A DNA stretch of 64,000 nt from Sphingomonas sp. Leaf343 (GCF_001423765.1 NZ_LMPG01000011.1:248001-312000); one strand, 5' to 3'. Positions 46,114 to 56,096 are shown, numbered from the stretch's first letter. Notes: generated by a model not told the origin, from the sequence alone. A program made the numbers and translations.

Positions 46114-46710
46114 ATGCTGATCCGATTCCTCCTCGCCCTGATGATCGCCGCCCCGGTTGCTGCTCAGGTCGCCGCGCCGGAAGGACCGCCGCCCGTCCGC
46201 GTCGTGATGACCACGACCGAAGGACCGATCACCGTCGAGGTGAACCGCGCCGCCGCGCCGGTCACCTCCGCCAATTTCCTGCGCTACGTCGATGCCAAGC
46301 GGCTGGACGGCATCACCTTCTTCCGCGCGATGCGGCTGGCGTGGGGGCCGGGCCTGATCCAGGCGGGGCAGCACGACATGAAGAAGCTGTATCCGCCGAT
46401 CGCGCACGAGCCGACAACGAAGACCGGGCTGACGCATACTGAGGGCGCGATCTCGATGGGGCGCATGGCACCGGGCACGGCGCGCGCCGACTTCACGATC
46501 GCGATCGGCGACATGACCGGGCTGGACGCGCATCCCTACGCGCCGGGCGACAATGTCGGCTATGCGGTGTTCGGTCGCGTGGTGGAGGGCATGGACGTGG
46601 TCAAGCGCATCTGGTCCGGCCCCCGCGACCCGAATGCCGGGGCGGGCGCGATGAAGGGGGAGATGCTGAAGCCGGAGATCAGGATCCTGACCGTGCGGCG
46701 GGTGCCCTAG
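46114..46710 (+). CDS. Periplasmic cyclophilin-type peptidyl-prolyl isomerase
   Basis: 198 residues. Signal peptide MLIRFLLALMIAAPVAAQVA, then a cyclophilin core: MTTTEGPITVEVNRAAAPVT, NFLRYVDAKRLDGITFFRAM, EGAISMGRMAPGTARADFTI and VFGRVVEGMDVVKRI. Assists folding of exported proteins. The start at 46114 gives the clean signal peptide; an earlier in-frame ATG would add ten residues. It stands alone behind the amtB terminator. Confidence 0.92.
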   Translation: MLIRFLLALMIAAPVAAQVAAPEGPPPVRVVMTTTEGPITVEVNRAAAPVTSANFLRYVDAKRLDGITFFRAMRLAWGPGLIQAGQHDMKKLYPPIAHEPTTKTGLTHTEGAISMGRMAPGTARADFTIAIGDMTGLDAHPYAPGDNVGYAVFGRVVEGMDVVKRIWSGPRDPNAGAGAMKGEMLKPEIRILTVRRVP

Positions 46711-46866
46711 CGCCTGGTCCCAGCCGATGCTGCCGGTGCCGTAAGCTCTGTCGGCGGCAGCAACGCGCCGGCCTGCACCCGATCTGCACAGGCTTCGCGC
46801 AGCAAGCGCATCGTTCGCACCATCCCGGCTCGACCGAAGGGGCGCATCCCGTCAGCCTGAAACAGG

Positions 46867-48429
46867 ATGGGACGCACGGGCATGACGGGGTTTGGACGGG
46901 GCGACATCGGGCGGAAGCTGATCGCTGGCATGGCGCTGATCGCGCTGGGCGAGGCGATCGTGTTCGAGGAGGGGCTGATCGGATCGGCGTTGGGCGGGTT
47001 CGCGCTCGCGTGGCTCGCCGCACTGGTCCTGACCCGGCCTGCGGTGTGGCGGAACCGTGCGGCGGAGATCGCGGCGACGGTGGCGGGCGGGTTCGCGCTG
47101 GTGCTGGTCGACGATCCGAACATGCTCGCACTGGTGCTGTTCGCGGTCGCGGTGTCGCTGGCGGCGCTGCTGCCGCGCCGACGGTTCGACGATGCGCTGG
47201 CGTGGGCGGGGCGGCTGGCGTGGCACGGCGTCAGCGGACTCGGTGCGCCGCTGCACGACCTGGGCAAGCTCGCGCGTATTCGCGCGCGTCGTTCGCAAGG
47301 GGGGCTGCGGTTCTCCGGGGCGATCGCGCTGCTGGCGATGCCGATCATCGGGGGCGCGATATTCCTGACGCTGTTCGCCAATGCCAACCCGCTGATCGCC
47401 GACGCCTTTTCCAGCATCGCACTGCCGAACCTCGACACGGTGATCCTGCGCACGATTCTGGCGCTGGTCATCGCGATGGGCGCGTGGCCGATGCTGCGGC
47501 CCGCCGCCTCGACGACCCGGCGGGAGCGATCCGGGACCGGGCGGGACCTCGACGCGATCGATCCGGGCGTCGCGACGCTGACGCTGTCGCTGGTCGTGTT
47601 CAACGCGATCTTCGCGGTGCAGAACGCACTCGACATCGCATTCCTGTGGAGCGGCGCGGTCCTGCCGTCGCGCGTGACGATGGCGGAATACGCGCATCAG
47701 GGCGCCTATGCGCTGATCGTTACCGCGCTACTGGCGGGCGCGTTCGTGGTCGTCGCGCTCCGGCCCGGCGGCACCGGGGCGGCGAGCGTCGTCGTGCGCC
47801 GGCTGGTGACGGCGTGGATCGCGCAGAATGTCCTGCTGGTTGCGTCCAGTGCGCTGCGCACGCTGGATTATGTCGACGGGTTCGGGATGACGACGCTGCG
47901 GCTCGCGGCGCTGGCGTGGATGGCGCTGGTGGCGACGGGGCTGGTGCTGATCGGCTGGCGGCTGGTGCGGGGCCGCTCGACGGCGTGGCTGGTCAACGCC
48001 AATGCGCTGGCGGCGGCGCTCGTGCTGGCGCTGTGCGGCGTCGTCGATCTCGGCGCGGCGGCGGCGGCGTGGAACGTCCGCGTCGCGATGACGCAGGGAC
48101 GCGGCGGCCCGCCGATCGACCTGTGCTACCTGCACGAACTCGGCGCGTCCGCGATCGTCTCCGTCGCGCGGCTGGAGCGTCATGCGTCCGATCCGGTGAT
48201 CCGTGACCGGCTCGCCTTCATCCGGGGCGAGGCGCGACAGGATCTTGCGATCCGGCTGTCGACGTGGCGCGGCTGGACGTGGAGGAACGCGCGCCGGTGG
48301 GCGCAGGTCGAGGCGATCGCCGGCCCGGCCCGCCTTCGCCCCGCGCCGGAGGGGCGCGAGTGCAACGGTGCGATCAAGGCTCCCGATCCTTTGACGCGGA
48401 CGCCATTGACGGGAGCGCCGCAACGATGA
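46867..48429 (+). CDS. Polytopic membrane protein (DUF4173-like) of a two-component operon
   Basis: 520 residues with about 11-12 hydrophobic spans (for example ALAWLAALVLTRPAVW, IALLAMPIIGGAIFLTLFA, ALIVTALLAGAFVVVAL) and a C-terminal soluble part. The central region (EYAHQGAYALIVTALLAG, DYVDGFGMTTLRLAALAWM) matches the DUF4153/DUF4173 group. Function unknown. Its stop overlaps the start of an OmpR-type regulator as ATGA, and a histidine kinase follows, so the three genes form one operon. It may be a sensor or a regulated membrane component. Confidence 0.8.
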   Translation: MGRTGMTGFGRGDIGRKLIAGMALIALGEAIVFEEGLIGSALGGFALAWLAALVLTRPAVWRNRAAEIAATVAGGFALVLVDDPNMLALVLFAVAVSLAALLPRRRFDDALAWAGRLAWHGVSGLGAPLHDLGKLARIRARRSQGGLRFSGAIALLAMPIIGGAIFLTLFANANPLIADAFSSIALPNLDTVILRTILALVIAMGAWPMLRPAASTTRRERSGTGRDLDAIDPGVATLTLSLVVFNAIFAVQNALDIAFLWSGAVLPSRVTMAEYAHQGAYALIVTALLAGAFVVVALRPGGTGAASVVVRRLVTAWIAQNVLLVASSALRTLDYVDGFGMTTLRLAALAWMALVATGLVLIGWRLVRGRSTAWLVNANALAAALVLALCGVVDLGAAAAAWNVRVAMTQGRGGPPIDLCYLHELGASAIVSVARLERHASDPVIRDRLAFIRGEARQDLAIRLSTWRGWTWRNARRWAQVEAIAGPARLRPAPEGRECNGAIKAPDPLTRTPLTGAPQR

Positions 48430-49145
48430 TCCTGTGCCCGATGCCGCGCACCATCCTTGTCGTCGACGACGATCCGCATATCCGCCAGCTGCTGGTCTTC
48501 GCGCTGGGCAAGGCCGGACTCGGCACGGTCGAGGCCGCCGACGGGGAGGCGGCGCTGGCGCTGGTCGCGGCGCAGTCGCCGGACCTGATCGTGCTGGACA
48601 TCAACATGCCGCGCATGGACGGGCTGGAGGTGTGCCGCCGCGTCCGTGCCGACAGCCAGGTGCCGATCCTGTTCCTGTCGAGCCGCGACGACGAGATCGA
48701 CCGCGTGATCGGCATCGAACTCGGCGCGGACGATTATGTCGTGAAGCCGTTCTCCCCACGCGAAGTCGTCGCCCGCGTCATGGCGATCCTGCGCCGCGCC
48801 GCCGCCCCCACGCCGCCCCGACCCGCCGCCGCGACGATCGCGCAGGGGCTGCTGCGGCTCGACATGGAGGGATGGCGCGCAAGCTGGGCGGGGGCGGAGG
48901 TGGCGCTGACGGTCACCGAATTCTCGATCCTGCGCCTGCTGGCGGCGATGCCGGCAAAGGTGTTCGGCCGCGATGCGATCATCGACCGCCTGCACGGGCC
49001 GGGTTTCGCCGTGACGGATCGCACGATCGACAGCCATATCCGCAACCTGCGCGCGAAGTTCGCGGCGGCCGGCGGCACCGACCTGATCGAGACGCGCGCC
49101 GGCATCGGCTACGCCCTCGGGCCGTGTCGCGGGCAGCGAGGTTGA
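48426..49145 (+). CDS. OmpR-family response regulator
   Basis: 239 residues. Receiver: ILVVDDDPHIRQLLVFAL, phospho-aspartate in LIVLDINMPRMDGLEV, lysine in YVVKPFSPREV. Winged-helix output domain: LTVTEFSILRLLAAMP, TDRTIDSHIRNLRAKF, IETRAGIGYAL. CreB/PhoB-like. The start overlaps the DUF4173 stop. The cognate kinase gene begins 10 bp downstream. Confidence 0.94.
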   Translation: MILCPMPRTILVVDDDPHIRQLLVFALGKAGLGTVEAADGEAALALVAAQSPDLIVLDINMPRMDGLEVCRRVRADSQVPILFLSSRDDEIDRVIGIELGADDYVVKPFSPREVVARVMAILRRAAAPTPPRPAAATIAQGLLRLDMEGWRASWAGAEVALTVTEFSILRLLAAMPAKVFGRDAIIDRLHGPGFAVTDRTIDSHIRNLRAKFAAAGGTDLIETRAGIGYALGPCRGQRG

Positions 49146-49155
49146 AGGCAGCGTT

Positions 49156-50706
49156 TTGAAGAGCTGGGCGAAGCGCCATTGGCCCAGGCTGCGGCTGCGC
49201 ACGATCCTGTTCGCGACGCTGTTCGTGGTCGCGGCGCTGCCCGGCGTCGGCGCGGTCGGGTTGCGCGTCTATGAGAACACGCTGGTCCGGCAGACCGAGG
49301 CGGAACTGGTCGCGCAGGGGGCCGTGCTCGCCGCCACCGCCGCCTTGCTCTGGCCCGCCGCGCCGCCGGGTCGTGTCGTCGCCGGCCTCTCCGGCCCCGA
49401 TGGCCATGACGCGCCGGACAGCGGCATCGATCTCAGCACGACGCCGATCCTGCCCGAACGCCCGGCCGCCGCCGCCGCCGCCGCCGCCGCCGCGGGCGCG
49501 GGCATGGCGGCGGATGCGGTCGCCGCGGCGCGCCGGCTCGCCCCGGTGGCGACCGCGACCAGAGCGGAGACGCTGGCCGCCATCACGCTGCTCGATCGCG
49601 CCGGCATCGGCCCGGACGGCAGCTACGCCGCCCTGCCGGAGGTCGCCGCCGCGCTGCACGGCCGATCCGCCACCGTCCTGCGCCGCAACGGTGCGTACCG
49701 TGCGGTGTACCGGTTCGAGTGGCTGTCGCGCGCCGCCGCGATCAGGGTGCATCATGCACGACCGATCGTCGTGAACGGTCGCGTCGTCGGCGTCCTGCTG
49801 CTGTCCCGCTCGGCGCGTGCGCTGTTCAAGGGGTTGTACGAGGATCGCGGCAAGATCGCGCTCGGCATCGTGCTGATCTTCGGGACGTTGGTGTTGCTCA
49901 GCGGCCTGCTGTCGCGCGGCATCGCCCGCCCGATCGAGGCGCTGGGCGCGGCCACCCGCGCGGTCGCCAGCGGCCGGGGCGAAGTGCCCCCCGCGCCCGC
50001 CACCGCCGCGATCGAAATCCAGGGTCTCTATGCCGATTTCGCGATCATGGCCGACGCGATCGAGCGCCGCTCCCGCTACCTGCGCGACTTCGCCCATGCG
50101 GTCAGCCATGAATTCAAGACGCCGCTGGCCGGCATCCGCGGCGCGCTGGAACTGCTGGCGGAGCATGGCGACACGATGTCGCCCGACGAGCGCCACCGGT
50201 TCCTTGCCAATGCGGATGCGGATGCGGACCGGCTGGCGTTGCTGGTGACGCGGCTGCTCGATCTCGCGCGGGCCGATATGGGTACGGGCGGCGACGGACA
50301 GGCCGATGTCGCCGCCGTGGCGCACCGGGTGGCGGATGCCGAGCGTGGCGCGGGGTTCGCGATCGAGGTCGCGGTGCCCGCCGGGCTGTCCGCGCGGATC
50401 GATGCGGCGACGCTGGAGGCGGTGCTGGCGGGCCTGCTCGCGAACAGTCGTCAGGCGGGGGCGGCGTCCGCGACGATCGTCGCGGCGCGCGAGGGGGCGG
50501 GGGTGGCGGTTCGCGTGTCGGACACCGGACCGGGCATTCCGATGGCGGATCGTGGACGGGTGTTCGAGCCGTTCTTCACGACGCGGCGGACGACGGGGGG
50601 AACCGGACTGGGGCTGCCGATCGCGGCGTCGCTGCTCGACGCGCATGGCGGATCGCTGGTGCTGGAACAGGGGGCGGGGGCGGTGTTTCTGGTGCGATTG
50701 CGATGA
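49156..50706 (+). CDS. Membrane sensor histidine kinase
   Basis: 516 residues from a TTG start. Two membrane spans (ILFATLFVVAALPGVGAVGL and IALGIVLIFGTLVLLSGLL) flank a periplasmic sensor part. A run of ten alanines near residue 105 comes from a GCC trinucleotide repeat (about 49465-49494). HAMP, then H-box HAVSHEFKTPLAGIRGALEL, N-box LLANSRQAG and G-boxes DTGPGIPMA and GGTGLGLPIA. It pairs with the upstream OmpR-type regulator. The periplasmic signal is unknown. Confidence 0.93.
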   Translation: MKSWAKRHWPRLRLRTILFATLFVVAALPGVGAVGLRVYENTLVRQTEAELVAQGAVLAATAALLWPAAPPGRVVAGLSGPDGHDAPDSGIDLSTTPILPERPAAAAAAAAAAGAGMAADAVAAARRLAPVATATRAETLAAITLLDRAGIGPDGSYAALPEVAAALHGRSATVLRRNGAYRAVYRFEWLSRAAAIRVHHARPIVVNGRVVGVLLLSRSARALFKGLYEDRGKIALGIVLIFGTLVLLSGLLSRGIARPIEALGAATRAVASGRGEVPPAPATAAIEIQGLYADFAIMADAIERRSRYLRDFAHAVSHEFKTPLAGIRGALELLAEHGDTMSPDERHRFLANADADADRLALLVTRLLDLARADMGTGGDGQADVAAVAHRVADAERGAGFAIEVAVPAGLSARIDAATLEAVLAGLLANSRQAGAASATIVAAREGAGVAVRVSDTGPGIPMADRGRVFEPFFTTRRTTGGTGLGLPIAASLLDAHGGSLVLEQGAGAVFLVRLR

Positions 50707-50744
50707 GGGTGGCGTTTGTGGCGAAGCCGTCGGTGGAGTGACCC

Positions 50745-50824
50745 GTCATTGCGAGCGGGGCGAAGCAATCCAGTCCGGTGCTTGCGGTTCTGGATTGCCG
50801 CGCCGCTTCGTTCCTCGCAATGAC
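50745..50824. repeat. 80-bp intergenic palindromic element
   Basis: GTCATTGCGAGCGGGGCGAA at the left is mirrored by GCTTCGTTCCTCGCAATGAC at the right; inner arms AATCCAG and CTGGATT pair as well. Elements of this form (GTCATTGCGAGC...) recur between genes in many sphingomonads and other proteobacteria. Here it lies between convergent genes (kinase and thioredoxin-like) and may act as a bidirectional terminator. Confidence 0.8.
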
Positions 50825-50834
50825 GATCGAGAGA

Positions 50835-51458
50835 TCACCCCGTCTCCGTCTCCGCCTCCCCCACCGCCTTCGTCGCCGCCTCGCCGGTCCAGTCGAGGTC
50901 GCCGATCGTGCGCCACACTTCCTTGCCCTGCGCGTCGAACAGGATGCTGGTCGGCAGGTTGCTCGCCACCGCGGGCACCCACGCCATCTTCGGGTCGGTC
51001 CAGGACTTCAACGCCTTGAACTTGCGTTCGGCCAGAAACGCGGTCGCCTTGGCCGGATCCATGTCCTGGCTCAGCGTCACGACCCGCAGCTTGCCGCCTT
51101 CGCGCACCGCCAGCGCGTCGAGCGTCGGCAGTTCCTTCACGCACGGCCCGCACCACGTCGCCCACAGGTTCAGCAGCACCGGCGTGCCGCGATAATCCGC
51201 CAGCGTCACCGGCTTGCCCGCCGGGTCGACGAACGCCAGCGTCGGCGCGGCCTCCCCCCTCCGGCTGCGGTCGATCGTGCCGGCGGGCTTCGCCGCGGTC
51301 GCGCCGGACGGCGCGGCTTCATCGGGCGACACGGCATTGGCCATCTGTTCTTGGGCCATCTGTTCTTGGCCCACCTGTTCTTGCCCGGCGGGGGTCGAGG
51401 CCCTATCGCAACCGGCGACCGCCAGCCCGGCGGCGAGAACGAGACCGATCGAGCGCAT
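50835..51458 (-). CDS. TlpA-like thiol:disulfide oxidoreductase, lipoprotein
   Basis: 207 residues. Lipobox LAVAGC near residue 17, then a low-complexity Gln/Glu linker ([18 protein letters not shown]), then a thioredoxin fold with the active site [13 protein letters not shown] and the cis-proline region NLPTSILFD. Periplasmic reductant, for example for cytochrome c maturation or thiol repair. Its ATG (51456-51458, minus) overlaps the argH ATG on the plus strand. Confidence 0.9.
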   Translation of the reverse strand: MRSIGLVLAAGLAVAGCDRASTPAGQEQVGQEQMAQEQMANAVSPDEAAPSGATAAKPAGTIDRSRRGEAAPTLAFVDPAGKPVTLADYRGTPVLLNLWATWCGPCVKELPTLDALAVREGGKLRVVTLSQDMDPAKATAFLAERKFKALKSWTDPKMAWVPAVASNLPTSILFDAQGKEVWRTIGDLDWTGEAATKAVGEAETETG

Positions 51459-52839
51459 GAGTACCTCCAACAGCATGTGGGGCGGCCGCTTCGCCGAAGG
51501 GCCGTCCGCGGTGATGCGCGAGATCAACGCCTCGCTTCCCTTCGACCAGCGGATGTGGCGTCAGGATGTGGCGGGCAGCCGCGCGCATGTCGCCATGCTC
51601 GGGAAACAGGGTATCGTCCAGCCCGCCGACGCGGAGGCGATCGCCGCCGGCCTGGAGGAGGTCGCCGCCGGTTACGAGCGGGACGGCGTGCCCGACGACC
51701 TGTCGCTGGAGGATATCCACATGTTGACGGAGGCGCGGCTGGCGGCGGCGATCGGCCCCGTCGCCGGCCGGCTCCACACCGCGCGGTCGCGCAACGATCA
51801 GGTCGCGACCGATTTCCGCCTGTGGGTGCGCGACGCGATCGATCAGGTGCTGGATGCGCTGCGGGCGTTTCAGGCGGCGCTGCTGGCGCGGGCGGAGGAC
51901 CATGCCGGTGCGGTGATGCCCGGCTTCACGCATCTGCAATCGGCGCAGCCAGTGACGCTCGGCCATCACCTGATGGCCTATCACGAGATGATCGCGCGCG
52001 ACGTGTCGCGCTTCGTCGATGCGCGCGCGCGGATGAACCTGTGTCCGCTCGGGTCGGCGGCGCTGGCGGGGACCGGCTTTCCGATCGACCGGCACGCGAC
52101 CGCCGCGGCGCTGGGCTTCGACGGGCCGACGCGCAACTCGCTCGACTCGGTCAGCGACCGCGACTTCGCGCTGGATTACCTCGCCGCCGCCGCGCAATGC
52201 TCGCTCCACCTGTCGCGCCTTGCCGAGGAATTCGTGCTGTGGGCATCGCAGCCGTTCGGCTTCGTCGCGCTCAGCGACCAATGGTCCACCGGCAGCTCGA
52301 TCATGCCGCAGAAGCGCAATCCCGATGCGGCCGAACTGGTGCGCGGGCATTCGGGGCGGATCACCGGTTGCCTGATGTCGTTGATGATGACGATGAAGGG
52401 CCTGCCGCTCGCCTATTCCAAGGACATGCAGGACGATAAACCGCCGGTGTTCGAGGCGCACGACCTGCTCGGCCTCAGCATCGCGGCGATGACCGGCATG
52501 GTCGAGAGCGCGACATTCCGGACCGACCGGATGCGCGGGCTGGCCGAATCGGGATACGCCACCGCCACCGACCTCGCCGACTGGCTGGTACGCGAGGCGG
52601 GGGTGCCGTTCCGCGAGGCGCACCACATCACCGGGCGTGCGGTGGCGCGGGCGGAGGCGCTGGGCGTAACGCTCGATGCAGTGCCGCTGGACGATCTGCA
52701 GGCGATCGATGCGCGGATCGATGCGCGCGTGTTCGACGTGCTGTCGGTCGATGCTTCGGTCGCCAGCCGCACCAGTTTCGGCGGCACCGCGCCCGCCAAT
52801 GTCCGTGCGGCGATCGTCGTCGCCAGGGGGGAAGCATGA
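51457..52839 (+). CDS. argH: Argininosuccinate lyase
   Basis: 460 residues. Last step of arginine synthesis: argininosuccinate to arginine and fumarate. [57 protein letters not shown] (the flexible catalytic loop) and [16 protein letters not shown] are diagnostic. The ATG at 51457 is used; an inner ATG at 51475 (MWGGRF) is possible but has no Shine-Dalgarno. It heads an operon with a small lipoprotein gene and lysA. Confidence 0.96.
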   Translation: MSTSNSMWGGRFAEGPSAVMREINASLPFDQRMWRQDVAGSRAHVAMLGKQGIVQPADAEAIAAGLEEVAAGYERDGVPDDLSLEDIHMLTEARLAAAIGPVAGRLHTARSRNDQVATDFRLWVRDAIDQVLDALRAFQAALLARAEDHAGAVMPGFTHLQSAQPVTLGHHLMAYHEMIARDVSRFVDARARMNLCPLGSAALAGTGFPIDRHATAAALGFDGPTRNSLDSVSDRDFALDYLAAAAQCSLHLSRLAEEFVLWASQPFGFVALSDQWSTGSSIMPQKRNPDAAELVRGHSGRITGCLMSLMMTMKGLPLAYSKDMQDDKPPVFEAHDLLGLSIAAMTGMVESATFRTDRMRGLAESGYATATDLADWLVREAGVPFREAHHITGRAVARAEALGVTLDAVPLDDLQAIDARIDARVFDVLSVDASVASRTSFGGTAPANVRAAIVVARGEA

Positions 52840-53069
52840 CGCGTCCGGTTCTTCTCGCGGCGCTGCTGCTCGCGGGTTGTGGCGCCGCGGACGGGTTGCA
52901 GCCGCCACCGGGCGGCAAGCTGCCCGTCGCCCCGGTCGGCGCGCGGGCGACGCCGACGCCGGCGCAGTTGCTGACCCCGACGACGCAGCAGCGTCCGCTT
53001 CGCAACGACGAACTGCTGCGCCGTTCGGAAGAGCGCCGCTCCGACGATTTCAACCTGCCGCCGCAATGA
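52836..53069 (+). CDS. Small lipoprotein between argH and lysA
   Basis: 77 residues. [15 protein letters not shown] gives a type II signal with Cys15, then a short Pro-rich, unstructured tail ending [16 protein letters not shown] small LptM-like lipoprotein gene is conserved at this position (argH-lipoprotein-lysA) in many proteobacteria. The start overlaps the argH stop as ATGA. Confidence 0.82.
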   Translation: MTRPVLLAALLLAGCGAADGLQPPPGGKLPVAPVGARATPTPAQLLTPTTQQRPLRNDELLRRSEERRSDDFNLPPQ

Positions 53070-53076
53070 TCTTCCA

Positions 53077-53098
53077 CCCTTCCCCTGAAGGGGAAGGG
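53077..53098 (+). repeat. Hairpin in the lysA leader
   Basis: CCCTTCCCC and GGGGAAGGG form a perfect 9-bp stem with a TGAA loop, 21 bp before the lysA start, followed by CTTT. It could attenuate transcription into lysA or simply be a short intergenic palindrome. Confidence 0.6.
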
Positions 53099-53118
53099 CT
53101 TTCGAGCTTAGGAACCGC

Positions 53119-54381
53119 ATGGATCATTTCGCCTACCGGGACGGTGTCCTCCACGTCGAGGACGTGTCCGTACCCGCGATCGCCGAGGCGGTCGGCACGC
53201 CCGTCTACATCTACTCCGCCGCAACGCTGCGCCGCCACGCGCGCGTGTTCCGCGACGGGCTGAAGGACGTGCCGCGCAAGCACCTCGCCTACGCCATCAA
53301 GGCCAATCCCAACCTCGCCGTCCTCCGCGTCCTCGCCGACGAAGGCTACGGCGCGGACGTCGTCTCGGTCGGAGAGATGAAGCGGGCGCTGGCCGCCGGC
53401 ATGCCGCCGGCCGACATTGTCTTCTCGGGCGTCGGCAAGACCCGCGCCGAACTCGCCGCCGCGCTGGATGCGGGCATCGGCCAGTTCAATCTGGAGCTGG
53501 AGGAGGAGGGCGTCGTCCTCGCCGCGCTCGCCGCCGAACGCGGGCTGGTCGCGCCCGCGACGCTGCGCGTGAATCCCGATGTCGACGCCGGCACGCACGC
53601 CAAGATCTCGACCGGCATGAAGGAGAACAAGTTCGGCGTGCCGATCGATCAGGCGGCGGGCATGTACGCGCGCCTGTCGGGTCAGCCGGGCCTGAACCTG
53701 CGCGGTATCGCGATCCATATCGGCAGCCAGCTGTTCGACCTCGCGCCGCTGGAGGCCGCCTATGCACGCGTCGGCGATCTCGTCGCGGAGTTGCGCGGAC
53801 GCGGCCACACCGTCACGCATGTCGACCTCGGCGGCGGTCTGGGCGTGCCGTACAAGAGCGGCGACATGCCGCCATCGCCCGCCGATTACGGCGGGATGGT
53901 CGCGCGCGTCACCGCCGGCTGGGACGTGGAGCTGATGTTCGAACCCGGCCGCGTCATCGCCGGCAATGCGGGAGTACTGGCGACCGAGGTCATCTGGGTG
54001 AAGCCGGGCGTCGTCCACCCCTATGTCATCGTCGATGCCGCGATGAACGACCTTGCCCGCGTCGCCCTATATGATGCCTATCATGATTTCGTCGCGGTCA
54101 GGCCGACCGGCGAGCGGATGACTGCGAATATCGCCGGCCCGGTGTGCGAGAGCGGGGACACCTTCGCGATGGGCCGCGATATCGATGCGGTCGCGTCGGG
54201 CGACCTTGCGGTGTTGCGGACGGCGGGGGCCTATGGCGCGACGATGGCGTCGACCTACAACAGCCGCCCGCTGGTGCCCGAAGTGCTGGTCGATGGCGAC
54301 CGCTACGCCGTCGTTGCGGACCGGGTCGCTGCGGAGGCGCTGATCGCGGCGGAGCGCGTGCCGGACTGGCTGGCGGGTTGA
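53119..54381 (+). CDS. lysA: Diaminopimelate decarboxylase
   Basis: 420 residues, PLP fold type III. Last step of lysine synthesis. Schiff-base lysine in LAYAIKANPNLAVLRVL; FSGVGKTRAEL, HIGSQLFDLAPLEAA, DLGGGLGVPY and the active-site cysteine in GPVCESGDTFAMGRD are all present. GGAACCGC precedes the ATG at 53119. Third gene of the argH operon. Confidence 0.97.
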   Translation: MDHFAYRDGVLHVEDVSVPAIAEAVGTPVYIYSAATLRRHARVFRDGLKDVPRKHLAYAIKANPNLAVLRVLADEGYGADVVSVGEMKRALAAGMPPADIVFSGVGKTRAELAAALDAGIGQFNLELEEEGVVLAALAAERGLVAPATLRVNPDVDAGTHAKISTGMKENKFGVPIDQAAGMYARLSGQPGLNLRGIAIHIGSQLFDLAPLEAAYARVGDLVAELRGRGHTVTHVDLGGGLGVPYKSGDMPPSPADYGGMVARVTAGWDVELMFEPGRVIAGNAGVLATEVIWVKPGVVHPYVIVDAAMNDLARVALYDAYHDFVAVRPTGERMTANIAGPVCESGDTFAMGRDIDAVASGDLAVLRTAGAYGATMASTYNSRPLVPEVLVDGDRYAVVADRVAAEALIAAERVPDWLAG

Positions 54382-54533
54382 CGCCGGCGGGATCGGTCAA
54401 TCGGCGCAACGGGGTTCCACCTGTCATGCCCCTGTCATCCGGATTGCCTAACCGCCCGGCCTGAGCGTGGAGCGCGTCGCAGCGGGCGAGGGCCCGCGGC
54501 CACCGGCCGCGCGTTCTCGAAGCCGACAGGTGG

Positions 54534-56096
54534 TATCTGCACATTCTCGCCCCCGTTCTGGCGTTGCTGGCCCTGCCCGTGCCGCCGCCTGCACCCGCTG
54601 CGATCGCGCCGGACGTGCGGATCGATGGCGCGATCGGCGCGGACGATCGTGGCAGCGTTCGCGATCTGGCCTTCGACGTTCCGGCGGACGTGACGCAGAT
54701 CCGGGTGACGTTCACGCTGAATGGACCGAAGGGTGCGCAGGTTACGCTGGGTATCGCCGATCCGCAGCGCAGTCGTGGCTGGGGCGGCGGCGTCAAGAAG
54801 GCGTTCGTCATCGACGAGGGCTTCGCGACCCCCTCGTTCCTGGCCGGCCCGATCCCGGCGGGACGCTGGCACCTGACGATGACGGTGGCGAGCATCCGCG
54901 CCGCCGACCGCGCGACCTATCACGCCGACATCCACTTCACGCGGCGCGGCGACCGGCCGGTCGGAGCATTCCCGAACGCCCCGGTCGCGGGCGGGCCGGG
55001 CTGGTATCGCGGCGACCTGCACAGCCATACCGGCCACAGCGATGCGCGGTGCCGCAGCCTGTCCGGGCGCAACATCCCCTGTCCCCTGTTCCTGACGACA
55101 CAGGCGGGAACCGACGCCGGCCTCGATTTCCTGGCGGTGACGGATCACAACGTCACGTCGCACTTCGCCGAACTGGCGGTCGCGCAGGAATATTTCGACA
55201 CGCTGGTCCTGCTGCCGGGGCGCGAGATCACGACGCGGTTCGGCCATGCCAACCTGATCGGCACGACCGCGGTGCTCGACCTGTCGCGGGCGGGCGAGGC
55301 GGGCGTTTCGATCAATCCGATCCTGAAGGCCGCACACGCGACCGGCGGCTTCCTCAGCATCAATCATCCCGCGACCCCGACCGGCGAGGACTGCCTGGGC
55401 TGCGGCTGGGTCGCCAGCGACACCGACTATAGCCTGATCGACGGCGTGGAGGTCGCCAACGGCGACACGATCGACGATTTCCGCGGCGATCCCTACCGCG
55501 CGAAGGGCGCTCATCTGCGCGTCTGGGAACGGCTGCTCGATCGTGGCTATCGGCTGACCGGGGTCGGGGGCAGCGACAATCACGACGCGGTGCAGGGCCG
55601 CCAGCCCCAGCCCTCGTCGATCGGCCGGCAGTCTCCGGTCGGCATCCCCGCGACGATCGTCCACGCCTGCGCGCGGGCGGGCGATGCCCTTGTCGCCGGG
55701 TTGAAGCGCGGCCGGGTGTTCGTCGACATCGCCGGGCGGCGCGACCGGCTGCTCGACCTGACGCTGACCGCGCGCGGCCGGCGCGCCGCGATGGGAGAGG
55801 TGCTGGCGATCGGCGCGGCGCGCGACGTCCGCGGCACGGTCCACGTCCGCGGCGTGGCGGGCGCCCACCCCGTCCTGCGCATCGGCGGCTCGGACCGGCG
55901 GATCGCCCTGCCTCCCGTGGCCGGCGACGATGCGATCGTGCCGTTCCGCGTCGCCGACGTGAGGCAGGCGCTGTGGGTCCGCGCCGATATCGTCGATGCC
56001 GCAGGCGCGACGATCCTGGTCGGCAATCCGGTCTATCTGGATCGCGGTGCCGATCCGGACGCGGACCGGTCGCGTGGCGACGAATGCGCCGGCTGA
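54534..56096 (+). CDS. CehA/McbA-type PHP metallohydrolase, exported
   Basis: About 520 residues. Hydrophobic head HILAPVLALLALPVPPPAPA looks like a signal peptide. The PHP metal site appears as YRGDLHSHTGHSD, LAVTDHNVTSH and LSINHPATP. The family splits phosphoester or amide bonds, for example in carbaryl hydrolases. The start is uncertain: the frame is open from a stop near 54465, has no ATG/GTG, and the first TTG (54564) would remove the signal. A CTG at 54534 behind AGGTGG keeps it. Confidence 0.8.
   Translation, partial: YLHILAPVLALLALPVPPPAPAAIAPDVRIDGAIGADDRGSVRDLAFDVPADVTQIRVTFTLNGPKGAQVTLGIADPQRSRGWGGGVKKAFVIDEGFATPSFLAGPIPAGRWHLTMTVASIRAADRATYHADIHFTRRGDRPVGAFPNAPVAGGPGWYRGDLHSHTGHSDARCRSLSGRNIPCPLFLTTQAGTDAGLDFLAVTDHNVTSHFAELAVAQEYFDTLVLLPGREITTRFGHANLIGTTAVLDLSRAGEAGVSINPILKAAHATGGFLSINHPATPTGEDCLGCGWVASDTDYSLIDGVEVANGDTIDDFRGDPYRAKGAHLRVWERLLDRGYRLTGVGGSDNHDAVQGRQPQPSSIGRQSPVGIPATIVHACARAGDALVAGLKRGRVFVDIAGRRDRLLDLTLTARGRRAAMGEVLAIGAARDVRGTVHVRGVAGAHPVLRIGGSDRRIALPPVAGDDAIVPFRVADVRQALWVRADIVDAAGATILVGNPVYLDRGADPDADRSRGDECAG

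Noticed and set aside
49465..49494. GCC trinucleotide run as a phase-variable switch
   Set aside because: Length changes of three bases only add or remove alanines and cannot switch the kinase off.
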